From the NCBI GenBank assembly GCA_041161065.1, contig JBEAVE010000020.1, positions 1 to 64,000 on the forward strand: a stretch of 64,000 bases of DNA, read 5' to 3'. The translations under genes were made by a program, and so were the position numbers. The notes below the pieces were generated by a model. It saw nothing but the letters and a program-made list of their open reading frames with translations, was not told where the DNA came from and made no database searches. Below, piece by piece: positions 59,656 through 64,000 of the stretch. Within the stretch, counting starts at the first letter, position 1. Each line of letters opens with the position of its first letter. The DNA is from DYRG01 sp041161065 (GTDB lineage Bacteria; Pseudomonadota; Gammaproteobacteria; Beggiatoales; Beggiatoaceae).

Positions 59656-60459
59656 ATGAGTGCTTTTATTTTGTACGCATTGGCGGGCGCAAGCGCGGGG
59701 GTGGTCGCGGGATTGTTCGGGGTGGGCGGCGGATTATTGATGGTGCCCATATTGGTGTGGAGTTTTCAAGCCAACCAATTTTCTCCTGATATATCAATCC
59801 ACTTAGCGATTGGCACGTCGTTAGCGATTATCGTTGTCACGTCGTTGTCATCGATTGCCGCTCATCATCGGCGCGGGGCGGTGTTGTGGGCGATGGTGCG
59901 CAAATTAGTGCCCAGTTTATTGATTGGCGCGCTGATCGGGTCGGTCGTTGCGAAACAACTGTCGGGCGCGTGGTTAGGGCGATTTTTCGGGGGATTTGCG
60001 CTATTCGTCGCGTTACAAATGGTATTTCAGCGCGTCAAACCCGTTTTGGTGAGCGGTGACGAGGGCGGATTTCTAAATTCACTCGAAATGTGGGGGTTTG
60101 GAACACTAATTGGCGGATTATCAGCGGTATTAGGAATCGGCGGCGGCAGTTTAACCGTCCCTTTTTTGACCCGTCGCCGTTTAACAATGCAACACGCCAT
60201 TGCGACGGCAGCAGTGTGCGGATTACCGATTGCCATCGCGGGCGCGGCAGGATTTATCTTTGTAGGTCAAGATGTTAGCAATTTACCGGCAGGCTGCTTC
60301 GGTTATCTCTATTTACCCGCATTTTTAGGCATGGCAATTTTTAGTTTATTAACCGCGCCGGTTGGGGCTGCATTAGCGCATAAATTACAAGATTTTCAAC
60401 TGCGACGAGGCTTTGCGGCATTTCTTGTTCTAATGGGCGTTAAAATGCTCACACTTTAA
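59656..60459 (+). CDS. TauE/SafE-family anion permease
   Basis: 267 residues from the ATG at 59656; a TTG five codons earlier is possible. It has eight hydrophobic spans and the family repeats GLFGVGGGLLMVPIL and VLGIGGGSLTVPFLT. TauE/SafE proteins export sulfite, sulfoacetate or related organosulfur anions, which suits a sulfur-oxidising host, but the substrate is not set by sequence. Its 3' end overlaps the convergent methyltransferase gene by 11 bases. Confidence 0.9.
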   Translation: MSAFILYALAGASAGVVAGLFGVGGGLLMVPILVWSFQANQFSPDISIHLAIGTSLAIIVVTSLSSIAAHHRRGAVLWAMVRKLVPSLLIGALIGSVVAKQLSGAWLGRFFGGFALFVALQMVFQRVKPVLVSGDEGGFLNSLEMWGFGTLIGGLSAVLGIGGGSLTVPFLTRRRLTMQHAIATAAVCGLPIAIAGAAGFIFVGQDVSNLPAGCFGYLYLPAFLGMAIFSLLTAPVGAALAHKLQDFQLRRGFAAFLVLMGVKMLTL

Positions 60460-62026
60460 GCAAATAACCCATTTTTCCTATCGCTTGTAATAAATGATTT
60501 AAGAAAGTTTCTAATAACTCTCGGGTTGGTTCAATTGTAAGTGGTGGCGAAGTTATTTTTCCTTCATTTACCCATCGTTGTAACAGATCAATTAAATCAT
60601 TTCTGGAATGTAATCCATCTAAATACGGCATGAAATAAGTTAAAATCGGATTATTGAGAACCACTGAATCTTGGCGTAAAGAAGTGATGGCTGTTTTTTT
60701 CTCGGCTAATTCCAAACGTGCTAATGGACTAACAAACGGATAATCTCCCGCCTCTAATGTAATCGGTAATGGATAAGGCAAAACTTCAATTAATCCTCTA
60801 ATTGCAAACCGTATTAATGTTTCAATAAGTTCATTTTTTTCAATTGATTGGGAATATCCTGTTTTGGAAATTAAAGACTTTATTCCTTGAAAAAGTTGTT
60901 CAAAAGGGATCGTTTCAGGATAGCGTTCTGATAAATAACTTAAAGCTGCTTTTCCTATCGTTGATTGTTCAATAAAAACTACTTCTGCGTTTTCAAATTC
61001 AACCGATTTTCCTTCAGCTAAGTTAAACTCTTTTGAACGAACAACCGCTGCTCCTGTGAAATAAAATTTCTCTAATTGTTTTTCTAATAATTCAGGCTGA
61101 GTTTTAATACCTTCTTTACACAAAATGCTCATACGAAATTGCCGATTTTCTAAAAAATCAAAATATTGTTCTTTACTTACGGTATCCAATTCACCCAATA
61201 CATTTAATATTTCTGGCGACTGAAACGTTCTAAACATCAATTTAATATCGGCATCACCTACATAAATCAAATGATGTTGTGTCACTTTTTCTATAAACTG
61301 GTAGAAATAAACCGGCGCATTATTTTCTTCTAAAAATTCATGAAATAAATAACTATCAGGTAATTCGATAAATTCAGGTAATTCATTTTTCAAATAACGA
61401 TAGTAAGCATAATCGCTTTGTATTGGTGACATTTTTGCAATCTTATTTCCAACGTGTTGTTCAACAAATTGTAACCATGCTTTCATTTGCGTTAATTTAT
61501 CAGTAATGCTCGATAATTCTCTCGTATGATATAACAACATATCACGAATTGTCATTCTCAAATTCCAACCCGGACGTGTATTATAACTAATATAAGCCAC
61601 ACCATTCTCCGTCAAATGGTTTGCACAAAGACTTAAAATCTTATTTTGCACACTCTCAGAAACCCACGAATAAACACCATGCACAATAATATAATCAAAC
61701 AATCCAATCTCTTTATCTAAATCCATAATATCTGATTGATAAAGCACAATATTTTTGATATTTAATTGCTCTAAATGTGATATTCCTATTTTAATTTGCT
61801 CAGTCGACAAATCATAACCAACAAAGAAACTATTAGGAAAACCTATCGCCATACTACATAAATTTGTTCCATCACCACAACCTAATTCTAAAACCCGACA
61901 TTGATTAACTGCTGGAGCTGGTATTCCTAAAAAATGTAGAACACCTGCTAATCTCACTGGGTGTGTTAGAGGACGCGCCATGCAGAAATAGGGCAGTTCA
62001 TCATAATTTGTTATATTTGACACCAT
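60449..62026 (-). CDS. Methyltransferase with PKMT-type regulatory domain
   Basis: 525 residues. The SAM site VLELGCGDGTN (45-55) and FDYIIVHGVYSWV lie in a class I methyltransferase domain. A central regulatory domain (about 220-300) and a C-terminal winged-helix region match the protein-lysine methyltransferase layout known from Rickettsia PKMT1. Those enzymes methylate outer-membrane proteins. The upstream exported coiled-coil gene is adjacent with no gap, but a substrate relationship is untested. Confidence 0.85.
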   Translation of the reverse strand: MVSNITNYDELPYFCMARPLTHPVRLAGVLHFLGIPAPAVNQCRVLELGCGDGTNLCSMAIGFPNSFFVGYDLSTEQIKIGISHLEQLNIKNIVLYQSDIMDLDKEIGLFDYIIVHGVYSWVSESVQNKILSLCANHLTENGVAYISYNTRPGWNLRMTIRDMLLYHTRELSSITDKLTQMKAWLQFVEQHVGNKIAKMSPIQSDYAYYRYLKNELPEFIELPDSYLFHEFLEENNAPVYFYQFIEKVTQHHLIYVGDADIKLMFRTFQSPEILNVLGELDTVSKEQYFDFLENRQFRMSILCKEGIKTQPELLEKQLEKFYFTGAAVVRSKEFNLAEGKSVEFENAEVVFIEQSTIGKAALSYLSERYPETIPFEQLFQGIKSLISKTGYSQSIEKNELIETLIRFAIRGLIEVLPYPLPITLEAGDYPFVSPLARLELAEKKTAITSLRQDSVVLNNPILTYFMPYLDGLHSRNDLIDLLQRWVNEGKITSPPLTIEPTRELLETFLNHLLQAIGKMGYLLKV

Positions 62027-63013
62027 TTATAGAAATCCATTTGTTTTAAGATTTTCTTTAAGTTGATTAAGCATTTTCCAATCCGTTTCTAATCGCAGCA
62101 ATAAAACATCGTAGCTTTGCAAACGATTCAAATCATCGCGCGGAAAAGAGCTATTCAAATCCATCGCATTTGCCATTTCATAAAAGATTTTCGCATTTTT
62201 TTCCATATTTTCAAATAGTTGCATCAAGGTTTTATTATAACCATCGATGCGCTCAGTCATTTCTTTGAAATCTTTTGCGGCTGCCTGCCATCGTTCGCTT
62301 TGTTGTTTGATCGAATGGGGAGCGTTTTTTTTCTTAAAATTGATTTTTAGGCGGTTGCTCCATTTACGACTATTTTTTGCAAGTCGACGAAGCGTTTTTT
62401 GTAAAGCATGATGGGTTTCTGAGAGAGGTTTTTTTTGAACTGTAATTTGATGGTATTTTTCAACTAATTGGCGGATTAACTCACTTATTTTCTTCTGATC
62501 TTGTTCTTTCTGCAATTGTTCTAAAATATCGATACTTTCTTTAAGATGTTGATCGATGATTTCAATATGTTGCCCTTTTTCTAATTTATCAAAAATATCG
62601 CTGGTTTCTTTTCTAACAAGTTCGAGGATTTTCTCTGGTTTTAATGCTTTAATTTCGATTTTTGCACCTTTGCGGGTGTTCTTTTCTTTTGCATTCAATG
62701 TAATTAAGATTTCATCATCAATGGTAATTAAGTTAGATTTAAGTTTTAATACTCCCTGTCCTTGAAAAATTTCTTCGCCTTGTTCTCGCTGATTGTATTC
62801 ATAGATTCTTAAAATTTCAGAACTGTGAATTTCACCCGAAACAGTGATTTCTAATCCTTTTTCATTAGGGATTGTTAAAATTGTTTTCTTTTGACCTTCA
62901 AATCCCTCTTTACCTGTTTCATAGATTGATTTTATTTCAGGTTTCTTGCTTCCTAAAACGGCAATACTTAAAAGCAAAATTACCATCAATTGCTTAAAGT
63001 ATGACCGTTTCAT
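62027..63013 (-). CDS. Exported coiled-coil protein
   Basis: 328 residues with a hydrophobic N terminus (YFKQLMVILLLSIAVLG) that could be a signal peptide or anchor. An early beta-rich part (EKGLEITVSGEIHSSEI) is followed by a long charged helical region (about 130-328) predicted as coiled coil. No family is recognised. It abuts the methyltransferase gene and lies 9 bases downstream of bipA on the same strand. Confidence 0.65.
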   Translation of the reverse strand: MKRSYFKQLMVILLLSIAVLGSKKPEIKSIYETGKEGFEGQKKTILTIPNEKGLEITVSGEIHSSEILRIYEYNQREQGEEIFQGQGVLKLKSNLITIDDEILITLNAKEKNTRKGAKIEIKALKPEKILELVRKETSDIFDKLEKGQHIEIIDQHLKESIDILEQLQKEQDQKKISELIRQLVEKYHQITVQKKPLSETHHALQKTLRRLAKNSRKWSNRLKINFKKKNAPHSIKQQSERWQAAAKDFKEMTERIDGYNKTLMQLFENMEKNAKIFYEMANAMDLNSSFPRDDLNRLQSYDVLLLRLETDWKMLNQLKENLKTNGFL

Positions 63014-63022
63014 AAAAGACCT

Positions 63023-64000
63023 TTATTCAGCTGCTCGTGATGCCCGTTTTCGATCGTTTTCTTGTAAGAGTTTCTTACGAATTCGAATCGCTTTGGGTGT
63101 TACTTCGACTAACTCATCTTCATCAATGAATTCTAAGGCTTGTTCTAAACTATAACGAATCGGGGGTGTTAAAAGAAGATTTTCATCATTTCCCGCCGAT
63201 CTGATATTGGTTAATTGCTTACCTTTCAATGGATTAACGGTTAAATCATTATCTCGAGAATGAATACCAATAATCATTCCTTCATAGACTTCCTCACCGT
63301 GTCCAATAAATAATCTACCGCGTTCTTGTAAATTAAATAACGAATAAGCTAAGGCTTTTCCTACCCCATTTGAAATCAACACACCATTGATACGATTTCC
63401 AATTGATCCTGCTTTCATGGGTGCATAACGATCAAATACATGATACATTAGACCTGTTCCCGTTGTCATGGTTAGAAAATCCGTTCTAAATCCAATCAAT
63501 CCGCGTGAAGGAATCAAATACTCTAAACGCACTCGACCTTTACCATCGGGAACCATATTGAGTAATTCACCTTTTCTTTCGCCGAGTTGTTCCATAACAG
63601 AACCTTGATGAATTTCTTCGACATCAACGGTGAGTTGTTCATACGGTTCGTGTTTTTCGCCGTCGATTTCTTTGAGAATAACGCGAGGGCGAGAAACCGC
63701 TAATTCATACCCTTCACGGCGCATATTTTCAATGAGAATTCCTAAATGCAATTCGCCGCGTCCAGAAACGTGGAATTTATCAGGGTCTTCAGTATCTTCT
63801 ACACGCAATGCAACGTTGTGAATTAACTCACGATCTAAACGCGCACGGATTTGACGAGAAGTCACAAATTTACCTTCTTTTCCAGCAAATGGAGAATTAT
63901 TCACTTGAAAGGTCATGCTCACCGTAGGTTCATCAACTTTCAAGGCGGGTAAGGCTTCTGGGTTGTTCGGATCACAAAGCGTGTCAGAAATAAAGAGCGG
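63023..64000 (-). CDS. bipA: Ribosome-associated GTPase BipA/TypA (3' part)
   Basis: The reading frame runs open to the window edge (64000), so only the last 325 residues are seen. The EF-G-like domain III and the BipA-specific C-terminal domain are present: DTEDPDKFHVSGRGELHLGI, VDVEEIHQGSVMEQLGER, YLIPSRGLIGFRTDFLTMT, TGTGLMYHVFDRY and GEEVYEGMIIGIHSRDNDL. BipA aids late 50S assembly and stress adaptation. The GTPase domain lies outside the window. Confidence 0.95.
   Translation of the reverse strand, partial: PLFISDTLCDPNNPEALPALKVDEPTVSMTFQVNNSPFAGKEGKFVTSRQIRARLDRELIHNVALRVEDTEDPDKFHVSGRGELHLGILIENMRREGYELAVSRPRVILKEIDGEKHEPYEQLTVDVEEIHQGSVMEQLGERKGELLNMVPDGKGRVRLEYLIPSRGLIGFRTDFLTMTTGTGLMYHVFDRYAPMKAGSIGNRINGVLISNGVGKALAYSLFNLQERGRLFIGHGEEVYEGMIIGIHSRDNDLTVNPLKGKQLTNIRSAGNDENLLLTPPIRYSLEQALEFIDEDELVEVTPKAIRIRKKLLQENDRKRASRAAE

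Noticed and set aside
48470..64000. CRISPR array near the Cas6-like gene
   Set aside because: I looked for regularly spaced direct repeats on both sides of 46.9-48.4 kb and found none; the only strong repeats in the window are IS ends and hairpins.

Overview
The window comes from a low-to-moderate GC gammaproteobacterium. The gene set points to a Beggiatoaceae/Thiotrichales-type sulfur bacterium: nif accessory genes next to a nitrous-oxide-reductase cluster, single-copy gammaproteobacterial housekeeping genes, a Uma2-family protein and much signalling machinery. This placement is an inference from gene content; no 16S rRNA gene is present.

Layout. 1-320 is the decayed 3' end of an IS1-family element. 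347-4653 holds dgkA, a two-gene exported-protein unit behind a palindromic operator, a reverse-strand operon (2Fe-2S ferredoxin, FeSII/Shethna-like protein, nifQ) behind a sigma-54/NifA-type promoter, and a macro-domain protein. 4647-9625 is housekeeping (tyrA, trpD, trxB, a Uma2-family gene, aat, bpt). 9759-19296 is a complete clade II (Sec-exported) nos cluster: nosZ, two c-type cytochromes, a nosB-like membrane protein, nosD, nosG, nosH, nosF, nosL and nosY. FNR/Dnr-type boxes precede nosZ and the diheme cytochrome gene. 19306-30604 holds a glycosyltransferase, a STAS-like protein, a thioredoxin-like protein, msbA, rfbA, pyk, hslV-[small antitoxin-like ORF]-hslU, a PilZ protein, a thioredoxin-TPR protein and a rhodanese. 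30676-40751 holds a secreted tail-collar protein, a cNMP/CBS/nucleotidyltransferase + DnaQ + YbdD-like set, two solute-binding proteins, a chemoreceptor, an exported metallo-beta-lactamase-fold protein and an NDUFA9-like reductase.

40822-41633 encodes an exported RNase A-like (CdiA-CT type) domain that has lost its expected catalytic histidines, followed by a CdiI_2-like immunity protein. 41641-42192 holds an IS1-derived MITE and the RNase P RNA. 42338-46817 holds gap, nadB and degP. 46893-48446 is an unusual operon: a 58-aa protein, a TPR-like protein and a stand-alone Cas6/Cmx6-family protein, with no CRISPR array or other cas genes. 48470-64000 holds bioB, an aspartic protease, a sensor kinase, tsaC-purE, a large repeat-containing exported protein, a Cys-rich protein with a SIR2-like protein, a CHASE-PAS-GGDEF protein, TauE, a PKMT-like methyltransferase, an exported coiled-coil protein and the 3' part of bipA.

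Together the genes suggest a microaerophilic or facultatively N2O-respiring diazotroph: FNR-type control of N2O reduction, NifA/sigma-54 control of nitrogenase accessory and protection proteins, and c-di-GMP plus chemotaxis signalling. The best candidates for undescribed biology are the orphan Cmx6 operon, the histidine-less RNase A/CdiI pair, the small gene between hslV and hslU, and the IS1-derived minimal elements whose two ends can be traced to the IS1-family remnant.
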